Below, piece after piece: positions 43,365 to 51,899 of a DNA stretch of 64,000 nt. The first letter of the stretch is position 1; each line of letters opens with the position of its first letter. The notes beneath the pieces were generated by a model. It ran no database searches and was not told where the DNA came from. It saw only the letters and a list, made by a program, of their open reading frames with translations. Position numbers and translations under genes: made by a program. This stretch comes from Paenibacillus xylanexedens (lineage in GTDB: Bacteria > Bacillota > Bacilli > Paenibacillales > Paenibacillaceae), in assembly GCF_001908275.1 (NCBI RefSeq), contig NZ_CP018620.1, positions 1,488,001 through 1,552,000 of the forward strand. The letters run 5' to 3'.

Positions 43365-43397
43365 TCATCTAAGCTAACGAAAAGGGAGATTTAAGAC

Positions 43398-43823
43398 ATG
43401 CACGTTCGTTCCTTTCAGTTGAGTGATGCAAGCCAGATGACGGAGCTTCTCCAGGTTGCACTATCGGAAGAGTGTTATGAGAACACGATGGGCCCGTTTG
43501 CCCGTCAATTGTCATGGGATTCAGACCTGATCATGGTTGCGGAAGAAGAGGGAGACCTCGTAGGCGCTTTGATCGGTACGATTGATCACAACCAGGGTTG
43601 TATCTACCGTATTGCGGTACATCCAGACTATCGTCGCCGTGGAGTCGGCAAAACACTTGTCGAGGCTATGGAACAGCGGTTCCAGCAGCGTAAAGTCAGC
43701 CAAGTATGGGTGGCGGGTGATGAGCACAACAAAGTAGCCATGCCTCTATATGAAGCAATGGGTTACGGTGCCAATCAGATTATGAGCGCTTTCCAGACTC
43801 TTAGTATTTTGTCCAAAGCTTAG
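43398..43823 (+). CDS. GNAT family N-acetyltransferase
   Basis: A 141-residue acetyltransferase. The acetyl-CoA-binding motif A is IYRIAVHPDYRRRGVGKTLVEAMEQRF in two parts at about 68-95 (R-R-G-V-G-K). Motif B VWVAGDEHNKVAMPLYEAMGY follows. The substrate is unknown. GGGAG lies about 11 bases before the ATG. It is single, ending before the hairpin at 43870. Confidence 0.87.
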   Translation: MHVRSFQLSDASQMTELLQVALSEECYENTMGPFARQLSWDSDLIMVAEEEGDLVGALIGTIDHNQGCIYRIAVHPDYRRRGVGKTLVEAMEQRFQQRKVSQVWVAGDEHNKVAMPLYEAMGYGANQIMSAFQTLSILSKA

Positions 43824-44149
43824 TTTGCATGTTTAAAAAGAAATAAAAAAAAGATTTTCATTTCATATTAGGCATATCTCTTTAACGTGTAAGAACGTGA
43901 GGGATGTGCCTTTCTATTTATATGAGTGTTCTTCACGTCATATTCCTCTGGTTCCCTCATTTTCTGAACATGCTTCGGAGTCCCTGAATTCTATTTAAAT
44001 CACCCTGACTATCCCGGCTGTATTCACGATAACCAAGGTATTGGTGCTCATAACCAATTGTTTCACTCTCCCAAATGGAGTAGACTGAAAGGGAGTTTGG
44101 TTACCATGTTACAAGTTTAATTCAACTATTTAATAAATGAGGTGTCCCT
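43824..44149 (+). other. Intergenic region with terminator
   Basis: AGGCATATCTC (43870-43880) / GAGGGATGTGCCT (43899-43911) followed by TTCTATTT is the likely terminator of the acetyltransferase gene. The rest, up to the signal peptidase, shows two ATAACCAA direct repeats about 24 bp apart (near 44028 and 44052) and nothing else I can name. Confidence 0.5.
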
Positions 44150-44755
44150 TTGAATTCCAATTATCATTCAATGGAACATGTGACTTCCGAGCAACGAAAT
44201 GAACCGTCAAAGCCTGAACAACCGGGCAAATCCTGGGTTGTCGAGCTGTGGGACTGGGTCAAAACGATTGTTGTTGCTTTTGTAATCATGATGCTGCTGA
44301 ACCTGTTTGTGTTCAATCTGTCGATGGTCAAGGGACAGTCCATGCAGCCGACACTGGTTGAGCGAGATCGCCTTTTCGTCAACAAAATTGTATACCATCT
44401 GGGTACTCCTTCCCGATCAGATGTGATCGTACTTCGTGATCCAAGCGAAGGCGTGGAGAAGAAGGATTTTCTGGTGAAACGGATCGTTGGACTTCCGGGA
44501 GATACAATTGAGGTTAGGGATCACCATCTATATGTGAACGGCGAGCAACAAGCGGAAACGTACACCGATATTGAGGTGCAGGACCCGGATTTTGGTCCAA
44601 TCACACTGGAGCCGGATCATTTCTTCGTGATGGGGGATAATCGTCATGAAGGCAAAAGTAAGGATAGCCGAGTGTTTGGCAGTATTACATCCGACCAGAT
44701 TGTAGGCAAGGCTGAATTTATTTTCTGGCCGTTTTCTGAATTGAAGAAATTGTAA
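44150..44755 (+). CDS. lepB: Signal peptidase I
   Basis: A 201-residue type I signal peptidase. A cytoplasmic N-terminus (1-35) and one membrane helix (about 36-56) precede box B with catalytic Ser64 in KGQSMQPTL, box D with Lys110 in LVKRIVGLPGDTI, and box E MGDNRHEGKSKDSR. It cleaves signal peptides outside the membrane; the two secreted repeat proteins here would be substrates. The start is TTG 44150 with GAGGTG 5 bases upstream; the ATG at 44171 has no ribosome site. Confidence 0.92.
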   Translation: MNSNYHSMEHVTSEQRNEPSKPEQPGKSWVVELWDWVKTIVVAFVIMMLLNLFVFNLSMVKGQSMQPTLVERDRLFVNKIVYHLGTPSRSDVIVLRDPSEGVEKKDFLVKRIVGLPGDTIEVRDHHLYVNGEQQAETYTDIEVQDPDFGPITLEPDHFFVMGDNRHEGKSKDSRVFGSITSDQIVGKAEFIFWPFSELKKL

Positions 44756-44926
44756 AATGCTGACAGGACAACAACTTCAGACTGCATTTTGCGTTAAACC
44801 ATATAGACTTGTTCCGTTTGAATTCAAGTATGCAAGGCATATATAGAAATTAACGCCTGTCCTCTTACCGTGAGGCGGGCGTTCACTATTTACGGAATAA
44901 GTGTCGGAAGAAGAGAGGGAAGAGAA

Positions 44927-46807
44927 ATGACGAGCGTACAGACCGGGGCAGCACAGGATGCCTCCGTATGGGAGAAGTTAAAACAGGAGATCAAGGCAGC
45001 TGGCCCCGGACTGGGCATTGATGATATCGGATTTGCTTCGGCTGATCCCTTTGTTTCCCTGAAGTCGCTGCTGGAGCAGTCGCGGGATAAGGGGTATGCT
45101 TCAGGTTTTGAAGAGCCGGATATTGAAAAAAGAGTGCATCCCGCCTTAAAGGATGGCGAGCCCGCTTCACTTATTGCAATAGCCGTGGCATACCCATCCA
45201 AAATGGTGAATCCGCCGAAATCGGAGCCTGGTGCGTATCGAGGCATTTTTGCCCGTTCGGCTTGGGGTCAGGATTATCATCAGGTCCTGCGTGCAGCGAT
45301 GGACAAGTTGGTCAATTTTATAAAGGAACGCGTACCTGAAGCCATGATCGAAAGCATGGTAGACACCGGAGCATTGGTGGATCGTGCGGTGTCCCAGCGT
45401 GCGGGGATTGGTTTTAGTGCCAAAAACTGTGCCATTATATCACCCAAATTTGGTTCATGGATTTTTCTCGGAGAACTGGTAACAAATATTCCTTTTCAAC
45501 CAGACACACCTGTGACCGAAGACTGCGGTGAATGTACAAAATGTATTGATGCCTGTCCTACAGGGGCATTAGTGGGGCCGGGGCAGTTAAATGCACAGCG
45601 CTGTATTTCTTTTGTAACCCAGACAAAAGGGTTCGTGGATGAAGAATTTATGCTGAAAATAGGCAACCGTCTATACGGTTGTGATACGTGTCAGATTGTC
45701 TGTCCGAAGAACCGGGGTAAGAACTGGGATCACCATCCCGAGTTTCACCCCGATCCGGAGATTGTGAAGCCACTCCTACTGCCGCTGCTGGACATCGGTA
45801 ACCGGGAATTCAAGGAACGTTTCGGTCAGAGTTCCGCCGCTTGGCGGGGCAAGAAACCGATTCAACGCAACGCCGTTATTGCCCTGGGCAATTTCAAAGA
45901 CAAAAGTGCTGTACCGAAACTTACAGAAGTACTAAAACGTGATCCGCGCCCCGAGTTGCGGGGAACCGCAGCCTGGGCGTTAAGCAGAATTGGAGGAGAA
46001 GACGCCATGAGAGCAATTGGGGAAGCTGCCGCTAACGAACAAGATGGGAACGTACTAAGCATGCTGCAGAAGGCCGAGGAGCGACTGAGTTCGTCCGAGA
46101 CCTTACCCAAACAGCCACAGGCTGGACAAGTGAGTGAGAAGCAGTCAGAGGAACAGAACAACGAGAACAATGCCTTACGTGCGTTACAACAGGATTTGAA
46201 AATGGAAGCTGGGATTGAACCGGGTAGTGAGCAGTCTGCACAGCCTGCCAAACCGGAAGCCGCAGCGTGGAAACCTTCAGCCGTTACGGGTCTTCATGGC
46301 AAGCCTGTATACTACGATGAGGTACTGACACCCATTGGTACTCTTACGTTATGCGCGACGGATGAAGGACTGTGTCACATTGATTTTGGCGCCTTTCACG
46401 TACGCGAAGCTCATCTGCAACAATGGGCCCGCATCTGGATTGGCGAGTATCGATATGAGAAGAACGAAGAGAAGCTCAGCGAAGCTGCAAAGCAGTTAAA
46501 GGAGTATTTTGCAGGGGAGAGAAAAACGTTCGACTTGCAGCTTGATCGGCTTGGAACACCATTCCAACTACAAGTATGGCAAGTTCTGTCCGATATATCT
46601 TATGGAGAGGCCTCATCACACCAACAGGTTGCGGAAATCATCGGCAGACCCAAGGCTGTTCGTGCAGTTCTGGACGCCATTAGCAAGAATCCGATTCCGA
46701 TTATTATTCCCTGTCACCGTATCAGTGGTAAAGACGGTACCCTGGTGGGTTATGTAGGCGGTCTGCAAACCAAGGAGCAATTGCTCGCATTGGAGCAGCT
46801 ATCGTAA
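44927..46807 (+). CDS. queG: Epoxyqueuosine reductase fused to O6-alkylguanine-DNA alkyltransferase
   Basis: A 626-residue fusion. Residues 1-385 are a complete QueG: the catalytic Asp lies around MVDTGALVDRAVSQRAGIGF (145-164), two 4Fe-4S sites are at Cys200/203/206/210 and Cys252/255/259, and HEAT repeats (about 312-385) bind tRNA. After a polar linker (about 386-455), residues 456-626 form an Ogt/MGMT domain with arginine finger in KAVRAV, acceptor Cys596 in IIPCHRIS and GYVGGLQTKEQLL. Both halves keep their active residues, so it may do tRNA queuosine synthesis and DNA-alkyl repair. ATG 44927 follows GAGAGGGAAGAG. Confidence 0.9.
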   Translation: MTSVQTGAAQDASVWEKLKQEIKAAGPGLGIDDIGFASADPFVSLKSLLEQSRDKGYASGFEEPDIEKRVHPALKDGEPASLIAIAVAYPSKMVNPPKSEPGAYRGIFARSAWGQDYHQVLRAAMDKLVNFIKERVPEAMIESMVDTGALVDRAVSQRAGIGFSAKNCAIISPKFGSWIFLGELVTNIPFQPDTPVTEDCGECTKCIDACPTGALVGPGQLNAQRCISFVTQTKGFVDEEFMLKIGNRLYGCDTCQIVCPKNRGKNWDHHPEFHPDPEIVKPLLLPLLDIGNREFKERFGQSSAAWRGKKPIQRNAVIALGNFKDKSAVPKLTEVLKRDPRPELRGTAAWALSRIGGEDAMRAIGEAAANEQDGNVLSMLQKAEERLSSSETLPKQPQAGQVSEKQSEEQNNENNALRALQQDLKMEAGIEPGSEQSAQPAKPEAAAWKPSAVTGLHGKPVYYDEVLTPIGTLTLCATDEGLCHIDFGAFHVREAHLQQWARIWIGEYRYEKNEEKLSEAAKQLKEYFAGERKTFDLQLDRLGTPFQLQVWQVLSDISYGEASSHQQVAEIIGRPKAVRAVLDAISKNPIPIIIPCHRISGKDGTLVGYVGGLQTKEQLLALEQLS

Positions 46808-46822
46808 GAGCGGGGGACGTTC

Positions 46823-47854
46823 ATGAAGTATGTAAACGTGGAGAGCGTGGAAGCGGGGGAGCTTCTGGGCAAGACGGTATATTCCAGTAACGGCACGGTA
46901 CTGCTGTCTGCCGGAGTCCAGCTCACCGTATACATGGTCAATACGCTGAAGCGTATTGGCGTGACCATGTTATACATCCAGGATGAAGCGTATAAAGATG
47001 TGGATGCAGAAGACATTCTGGATGAAACCACGAAACGGGCAATAATTAACGAAATGAGTGTCACACTCGAATCCATTCGATCCGGGAAAGACTGGAGTCC
47101 GAGGAAAGTTGCCCTCAGTATAGAGAAGTTGCTGAATGATGTACTGAACGGGCGTGAAATGCTTGTGCAGCTCACCGATATTCGTACCAAAGACAATGCA
47201 CAGTATGTTCATGCGATGAATGTATGTTTGTTGTCTTCGGTCATCGGACTGAATATGGGACTCAATTATAACCAACTGAAGGACCTTGCTGTGGGGGCAT
47301 TATTGCATGATATTGGCAAAGTGGGGGAACCTCCTGGCAGTGGCTCTGCTGCAAATTCTTCGCTGCACCATACATGGCGTGGATTCGAAGTGATTAAGAA
47401 CAAACGGGAGTTCAGTCTGTTGGTCGCCCATACGGCCCTGCAACATCATGAGCATGTAGATGGTACAGGCATGCCGAGAGGGATCAAGGGGAGTGACATT
47501 CATCTGTTTGCGAGAATCGTTAGTGTGGCTAATATCTATGATAATCTCATTAATGGTTTATCCAAGGACAGTTTGATGCCACATGAGGCCTGTGAAGAGA
47601 TGATGGCGTTGTCTGGTACAAAGCTGGATCGGGACATTCTGATTGAGTTCAACAAGAGTGTATCCGTGTATCCCAATGGTACAGCGGTAAGACTGTCTAC
47701 CAAAGAGACTGGAGTCATTGTGCGTCAACATCGGGGATTGCCCGGCAGACCTGTAATCAGGGTGGCGCGCGGAAGTACGCGTTATTCTCTGGATGTGGTT
47801 GAAATCGATCTTGCTCAGCATACAACCGTTTTCATTGAAGCTGTCATGACGTAG
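46823..47854 (+). CDS. HD-GYP-type phosphodiesterase with GMP in place of GYP
   Basis: A 343-residue protein. A PilZ- or regulator-like N-terminal domain (1-115) precedes an HD-GYP domain with HD at 162-163 (LLHDIGKVGEP) and the HHEHVDGTGMPRG signature at about 208-220. The usual Tyr of GYP is Met here; the metal-binding His/Asp residues are present. Such proteins break down cyclic di-GMP or related dinucleotides. GGGGGA precedes the ATG, 15 bp after the QueG fusion stop, so the genes are probably co-transcribed. Confidence 0.85.
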   Translation: MKYVNVESVEAGELLGKTVYSSNGTVLLSAGVQLTVYMVNTLKRIGVTMLYIQDEAYKDVDAEDILDETTKRAIINEMSVTLESIRSGKDWSPRKVALSIEKLLNDVLNGREMLVQLTDIRTKDNAQYVHAMNVCLLSSVIGLNMGLNYNQLKDLAVGALLHDIGKVGEPPGSGSAANSSLHHTWRGFEVIKNKREFSLLVAHTALQHHEHVDGTGMPRGIKGSDIHLFARIVSVANIYDNLINGLSKDSLMPHEACEEMMALSGTKLDRDILIEFNKSVSVYPNGTAVRLSTKETGVIVRQHRGLPGRPVIRVARGSTRYSLDVVEIDLAQHTTVFIEAVMT

Positions 47855-48019
47855 CTTGTGTGCGGTTCAACTGGAAAATCCGTTTGCTCAAGGCGTGCGG
47901 AAATGCTATGATACTTTCAGGAAATCCGCTCTGTGTCAGGTTTACAACTTATGTGTCGAACATCATGAAGTGACACAGATTATCAGGCTTTTTAGAATGC
48001 ATACAGAGGTGTCTAAGAG

Positions 48020-48283
48020 ATGGATATTGTTATACCGATTATTACATTGATTGTTGGTCTGGTCGGGGGATTTTTCATCGGGGTGTTCTACTTGCGTAAA
48101 CAACTTGAGAAAATGCAAAGCAATCCGGACATGCTTCAGAAAATGGCGAAGCAAATGGGCTACAACCTGAATGGCAAGCAAATGCAGCGTGCCCAGCAGA
48201 TGATGAAGAATCAGCAGCCAGGAGCGAAAATGCCTCAGCCGCAACAGCATCCTGCGCGTAAAAGTTCGGGCCGCCGAAAATAA
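48020..48283 (+). CDS. YneF family small membrane protein (UPF0154)
   Basis: An 87-residue protein. One N-terminal membrane helix (about 4-26, LIVGLVGGFFIGVFYLRKQLEKM in part) is followed by the conserved NPDMLQKMAKQMGYNLNGKQMQRAQQMMK and a basic, Pro/Gln-rich tail. The family signature NPPI/DMLR...MGxKPS is recognisable. The function is unknown. The start is ATG 48020 after TAAGAG. Confidence 0.8.
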   Translation: MDIVIPIITLIVGLVGGFFIGVFYLRKQLEKMQSNPDMLQKMAKQMGYNLNGKQMQRAQQMMKNQQPGAKMPQPQQHPARKSSGRRK

Positions 48284-48311
48284 TAGCAGTGAATAACTGC
48301 TTAAAGTGTGT

Positions 48312-48341
48312 GTTCAAAAAGTTGGGTCGTACTTTTTGAAC
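48312..48341. repeat. Minimal form of the 167-bp palindromic element
   Basis: GTTCAAAAAGT, 8-base loop, ACTTTTTGAAC, a perfect 11-bp inverted repeat. It shares TGTTCAAAAAG at the left and the right flank AACCTCTTAAAGTAT with the element at 40053, so it looks like that element with its interior removed. It lies just upstream of folE. Confidence 0.65.
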
Positions 48342-48381
48342 AACCTCTTAAAGTATTTGGTTCGAAAGGAGGCGTTTGGCA

Positions 48382-48975
48382 GTGGCTGGCGTTAAAGATT
48401 ATTTGAATTCAAAAGTATCCGACAACCGGGAGAAGATCGAGTATCATGTAGAGCAGATCCTGAAATTGATCGGAGAAGATAGTACACGTGAAGGGCTGCT
48501 TGAAACGCCTGCACGTGTGACCCGAATGTATGAAGAAATTTTTGGCGGATATGAAGTAGACCCGCGCGATGTGCTCGGTGTAACGTTTGACGAGAATCAT
48601 GAAGAACTGGTTATCGTCAAGGATATTGTCTACTACAGTCAGTGTGAGCACCACATGGCGCCGTTTTTCGGCAAGGTACACATTGGGTATATACCAAGCG
48701 GCAAGATCGTTGGTCTGAGCAAAATGGCTCGTCTGGTCGAAGCAGTAACACGTCGCCTGCAAGTTCAGGAACGTATTACTTCACAGATCGCTGACATTCT
48801 GACAGAGGCCGTTGAACCTCATGGAGTTATGGTCGTTGTGGAAGGCGAGCACTTGTGCATGTGTTCCCGCGGCGTGAAGAAACCGGGAAGCAAGACGGTA
48901 ACGTCTGCTGTACGTGGTTCTTTCCGTGAGAATCCGGCACAACGTGCGGAGTTCTTGTCTTTGATGAAAGATTAA
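48382..48975 (+). CDS. folE: GTP cyclohydrolase I (FolE type)
   Basis: A 197-residue enzyme converting GTP to dihydroneopterin triphosphate, the first step of folate synthesis. Zinc and active-site motifs are [21 protein letters not shown] (in part, Cys/His/His), [24 protein letters not shown] and [19 protein letters not shown] with the third Zn Cys. GTG 48382 is chosen, with AAAGGAGG (48365-48372) 9 bases upstream; the TTG at 48376 would be too close. Confidence 0.95.
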   Translation: MAGVKDYLNSKVSDNREKIEYHVEQILKLIGEDSTREGLLETPARVTRMYEEIFGGYEVDPRDVLGVTFDENHEELVIVKDIVYYSQCEHHMAPFFGKVHIGYIPSGKIVGLSKMARLVEAVTRRLQVQERITSQIADILTEAVEPHGVMVVVEGEHLCMCSRGVKKPGSKTVTSAVRGSFRENPAQRAEFLSLMKD

Positions 48976-49061
48976 GATCAGGTATGTCCACTCGCTGGAC
49001 AAGCCTGATGAGTAAGTTCCTTTGGTTTTGGAAGCAGCAGTTTCTAAGCCATAGGATGTGA

Positions 49062-49101
49062 TATAAATAAGCCGTGTTCCCTGGGAACCGGCTTATTTAT
49101 A
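49062..49101. terminator. Rho-independent terminator
   Basis: TATAAATAAGCCG (49062-49074) / CGGCTTATTTATA (49089-49101) with inner GTTCC/GGGAAC pairing, between folE and lipL. Confidence 0.85.
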
Positions 49102-49164
49102 TATGCGTTGTCATTCCTATATACTGGATACATATGAATTCGTTAAGCCGGAGGTAATGGAACG

Positions 49165-50019
49165 ATGAGTGTACCTTCCCATTCAGATCAACCGGTTCAG
49201 CCGGAAAAGGGACTACAGGCAGATCAGCAGGCTTCAATGCGTCTGCAAATCTGGGAGACACCACTCATGCGACAAGGTAGCAGTGTACTCGAAGCTTTTG
49301 CTTGGGAAGAAGTTATGTGCAGGCGGGTTGGGGCAGGGCATCTACCAGTTGCACATATATGGAGACACCCAGATGCCTTTGTAGCGGGTCTGCGTGACCG
49401 CAGGTTGCCACAGGCTGTAGAAGCGATGGAACAGATTAGAAGCCAAGGGACAGCGGTCTGTGTTCGGCCTTCCGGTGGAGCGGCAGTACCCTTGAACCCA
49501 GGGGTAGTTAATGTGTCGCTGATTCTGCCTAATCCCGGACATGCCATCAATATTCATGATGATTTCCGGGAGATGGCTTCGATTATTGCGGAGTCGCTAA
49601 AGCCGTGGTCGAATCAGGCGCAAACTGGCGAGGTTCAGGGTGCTTTTTGCCCGGGAGATTATGATGTCAGTGTAGGTGGATTGAAATTCTGTGGTATTGC
49701 CCAGCGCAGGCAGGCAAAGGCGTATATCATTACGGCTTTTATCATCGTGGACGGTCAGGGTGATCAATTGGCAGCAGATGTGCGACAATTCTATCAGCAT
49801 GCAGCAGGCGGGGCGAGTGAAGGATATCCCGATGTTCAGCCTGGCACGATGGCAAGTCTGAACGAATTGGCAGGTGTACCTTCAGCTGCGGCATATACTG
49901 CGGCTTTGGTTCGAACACTGCGCGATCGCTATCCACAGGCGGAGACCAGCAGGGTGCTTAGCGTTGGCTCTGAAGAAGTACGCCTGATAGCTGAGCAGAT
50001 GAAGCTACGTTACGATTAA
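49165..50019 (+). CDS. lipL: Octanoyl-[GcvH]:protein N-octanoyltransferase
   Basis: A 284-residue member of the biotin/lipoate ligase fold. The catalytic Cys162 is in GAFCPGDYDVSVGGLKFCGIAQRR (in parts), the pattern of LipL rather than LplJ; RPSGGAAVPLNPGVVNVSL is the substrate loop. LipL moves octanoyl groups from GcvH to E2 subunits in the Bacillus-type lipoate pathway. A 25-residue polar N-terminal extension is present. GGAGG lies 9 bases before the ATG. It is monocistronic after a terminator. Confidence 0.9.
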   Translation: MSVPSHSDQPVQPEKGLQADQQASMRLQIWETPLMRQGSSVLEAFAWEEVMCRRVGAGHLPVAHIWRHPDAFVAGLRDRRLPQAVEAMEQIRSQGTAVCVRPSGGAAVPLNPGVVNVSLILPNPGHAINIHDDFREMASIIAESLKPWSNQAQTGEVQGAFCPGDYDVSVGGLKFCGIAQRRQAKAYIITAFIIVDGQGDQLAADVRQFYQHAAGGASEGYPDVQPGTMASLNELAGVPSAAAYTAALVRTLRDRYPQAETSRVLSVGSEEVRLIAEQMKLRYD

Positions 50020-50089
50020 CACTTTTTACTAGGGCTTGGAATTGGTTAATAGAGATGATATGATGTGATTTCGGAAGGAGAGTGTTAGG

Positions 50090-50314
50090 ATGGACACATT
50101 GAGATATACGTATTTATATGAGGTTGTATCAACAGGCGAAAAATCCGAGTTCAGCCAAATGGCAACAAGCAAGGAAGAGGCTGCTGCACTGATCGTTGCA
50201 CGTATAGCCGATCTGGAGTTTACAGATGAGTCTGATATCAAGCTGGGCGATCTGATCTCCATTAGCAAACAGGTTGGCGACAACTATGTGGCTTGCGAGG
50301 GCTGTGCTTCTTAA
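50090..50314 (+). CDS. Conserved small hypothetical protein
   Basis: A 74-residue soluble acidic protein, TYLYEVVSTGEKSEFSQMATSKEEAA then KLGDLISISKQVGDNYVACEGC. The terminal CEGC could bind metal or form a disulfide. The fold resembles small alpha/beta proteins, but no family is named with confidence. AAGGAGAG lies about 8 bases before the ATG. Two terminators follow. Confidence 0.6.
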   Translation: MDTLRYTYLYEVVSTGEKSEFSQMATSKEEAAALIVARIADLEFTDESDIKLGDLISISKQVGDNYVACEGCAS

Positions 50315-50348
50315 GTGAACATTTAGAAATAGGAAGTCTCTCAAAATA

Positions 50349-50384
50349 CAAGCAAGTCTCTTTTTACAGGAGGCTTGCTTTTTT
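50349..50384 (+). terminator. Rho-independent terminator
   Basis: AAGCAAG (50350-50356) / CTTGCTT (50374-50380) then TTTT. Confidence 0.75.
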
Positions 50385-50393
50385 GTATACACC

Positions 50394-50439
50394 AAAAGAG
50401 ATATCGTTCAGTCATTCGGCTGGAGATATCTCTTTTTTT
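50394..50439. terminator. Second tandem terminator
   Basis: AAAGAGATATC (50395-50405) / GATATCTCTTT (50425-50435) then TTTT. It may also end the convergent superoxide dismutase gene. Confidence 0.8.
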
Positions 50440-50462
50440 CTCTAAACCATCTAACCCCAAGC

Positions 50463-51743
50463 TTAATAAGGCGGCCACAACAACTTGCGTGCCGTTTCGT
50501 AACGCTCGGCCACAGCGGGCCAGTAGACAACGTTCCACCAATCCTCGATATACTTTTTGCGTTCATTCTGATGTTTCAGATAGTAGGCATGTTCCCACAC
50601 ATCCAGTGGCAGGAGTGGTACGATATCGGACTGGGACAGGTTCTGGTGTTTTTCCGCCTGCAAAATCTCCAAACGATGTGCTCTCGGGCTCCAGACAAGC
50701 ATCGCCCAGCCACTGCCTTCCACCTTGTTCGCGGCTTCTGTGAATTGATTCTTAAACGCTTCATAACTCCCGAAATCTCGCTTGATCTGCTCTGCGAGCA
50801 TACCGGAAGGTTTGCCGCCGCCAGCAGGGTTCATAATTGTCCAGAAGATCGTATGCAGGTAGTGGCCTGCCCCGTTGAAGGCAAGTTCACGTTCCCAATG
50901 TTTGATGAGTTCAAAGTTATTCTTTTTTCGCGATTCCGCCAGCTTCTTCTCTGCTACATTTAGTCCATCCACATAAGATTGATGGTGTTTGTCATGATGG
51001 ATACGCATCGTCAGCTCATCAATATGTGGCTCCAGCGCATTGTACGCATAGGGGAGAGGAGGCAGTGTGTGTCCTCCGATGGGAACCGGCTTCTCTTTTA
51101 CGGGAGGTGCTGTAGAGCTGGGTGTGGCTTGTGTTGTTCCGGTAGAAGGTGGTTGAATGGTTGCGGATTGGATATGAGCTGAACCGGCAGGTGCATTTAC
51201 ATTTCCCTCTGGAGAAGTTGGGGCTTCTGAAGCTTGGCGATGGATGCTTCCTGGCCCTGACGTATGCAGCGCATTTTCCAGAAAAAGTGACGGTTCCGAA
51301 TCCGTTTCACGCAAGATGCCAGGTTGGCCAAGCGTATCCAATACGCCCAGAAAATACTCCGACTCGCGGATAAAATGCAGAATGAGTACTTTGGCAAGCG
51401 GAACAGCTTGCACAGCAGCACTTTGCTCCAGAAGAACATACAGCTGTTTGATGAACTCTCTCGATTGCTGCCGAGCTGCCAAAACAAGTTGATCGATACA
51501 ACGAACCATGTAGGGAGCAGGTGGATGGGTTGCGGGCAATAGTTGTTTTAAAAGCTGATTGGCTACTCGCTCACTGTTTGCAAAGGTAACCTCCCATTCC
51601 TCCAGTAGCTTGACGTATGGGGGCTCCAGATCAGGAACCAGGGCACGAATGACGAGTGTATGTTCTTTCTCCTGCTCTTTCCAGAAACGGATTTCCTCCA
51701 ATGTCCGCAGAGGCAGCAGGTGACCATATTCATACCAGTTCAT
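50463..51743 (-). CDS. Superoxide dismutase with N-terminal DUF2935-like helical domain
   Basis: A 426-residue fusion. Residues about 1-140 form an all-helical domain resembling half of DUF2935 (LEEIRFWKEQEKEHTLVI with a His in a helix, later LHFIRESEYFLGVLD). Residues 141-223 are a Pro/Ser/Thr linker. Residues 224-426 are a Mn/Fe SOD with HTLPPLPYAYNALEPHID, MRIHHDKHHQSYVDGL, GAGHYLHTIFWTIM and [19 protein letters not shown], so all four metal ligands are kept. GAGGTT precedes the ATG on the minus strand. This is a second SOD besides sodA. No signal peptide. Confidence 0.87.
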   Translation of the reverse strand: MNWYEYGHLLPLRTLEEIRFWKEQEKEHTLVIRALVPDLEPPYVKLLEEWEVTFANSERVANQLLKQLLPATHPPAPYMVRCIDQLVLAARQQSREFIKQLYVLLEQSAAVQAVPLAKVLILHFIRESEYFLGVLDTLGQPGILRETDSEPSLFLENALHTSGPGSIHRQASEAPTSPEGNVNAPAGSAHIQSATIQPPSTGTTQATPSSTAPPVKEKPVPIGGHTLPPLPYAYNALEPHIDELTMRIHHDKHHQSYVDGLNVAEKKLAESRKKNNFELIKHWERELAFNGAGHYLHTIFWTIMNPAGGGKPSGMLAEQIKRDFGSYEAFKNQFTEAANKVEGSGWAMLVWSPRAHRLEILQAEKHQNLSQSDIVPLLPLDVWEHAYYLKHQNERKKYIEDWWNVVYWPAVAERYETARKLLWPPY

Positions 51744-51837
51744 CTATGTTGAACCTCCTTCAGATGAAATACATTGCATGCAGACCGTCTGTTCATGCGT
51801 CCCAAGAGTATATTCCGCGAGCTTGTTGTCCTATGAG

Positions 51838-51865
51838 TGCAAAAAAAAGAGCCCCTGAGGGCTCT
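51838..51865 (-). terminator. Terminator of the membrane hydrolase gene
   Basis: On the minus strand AGAGCCC-TCAG-GGGCTCT followed by eight T. Confidence 0.85.
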
Positions 51866-51899
51866 GGAATCAACGAAAAGTTCGGTGATTGAAATTTGG

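Larger units (their letters stand above)
42978..43397. other. Intergenic region between divergent sodA and acetyltransferase genes
   Basis: 420 bases without a gene. It contains two cre-like sites (43209-43237), a long hairpin (43326-43364), and on the minus strand candidate sodA promoters such as TTGCAT-17-TGTTAT around 43131-43159. No transcript boundary can be set from sequence alone. Confidence 0.5.
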
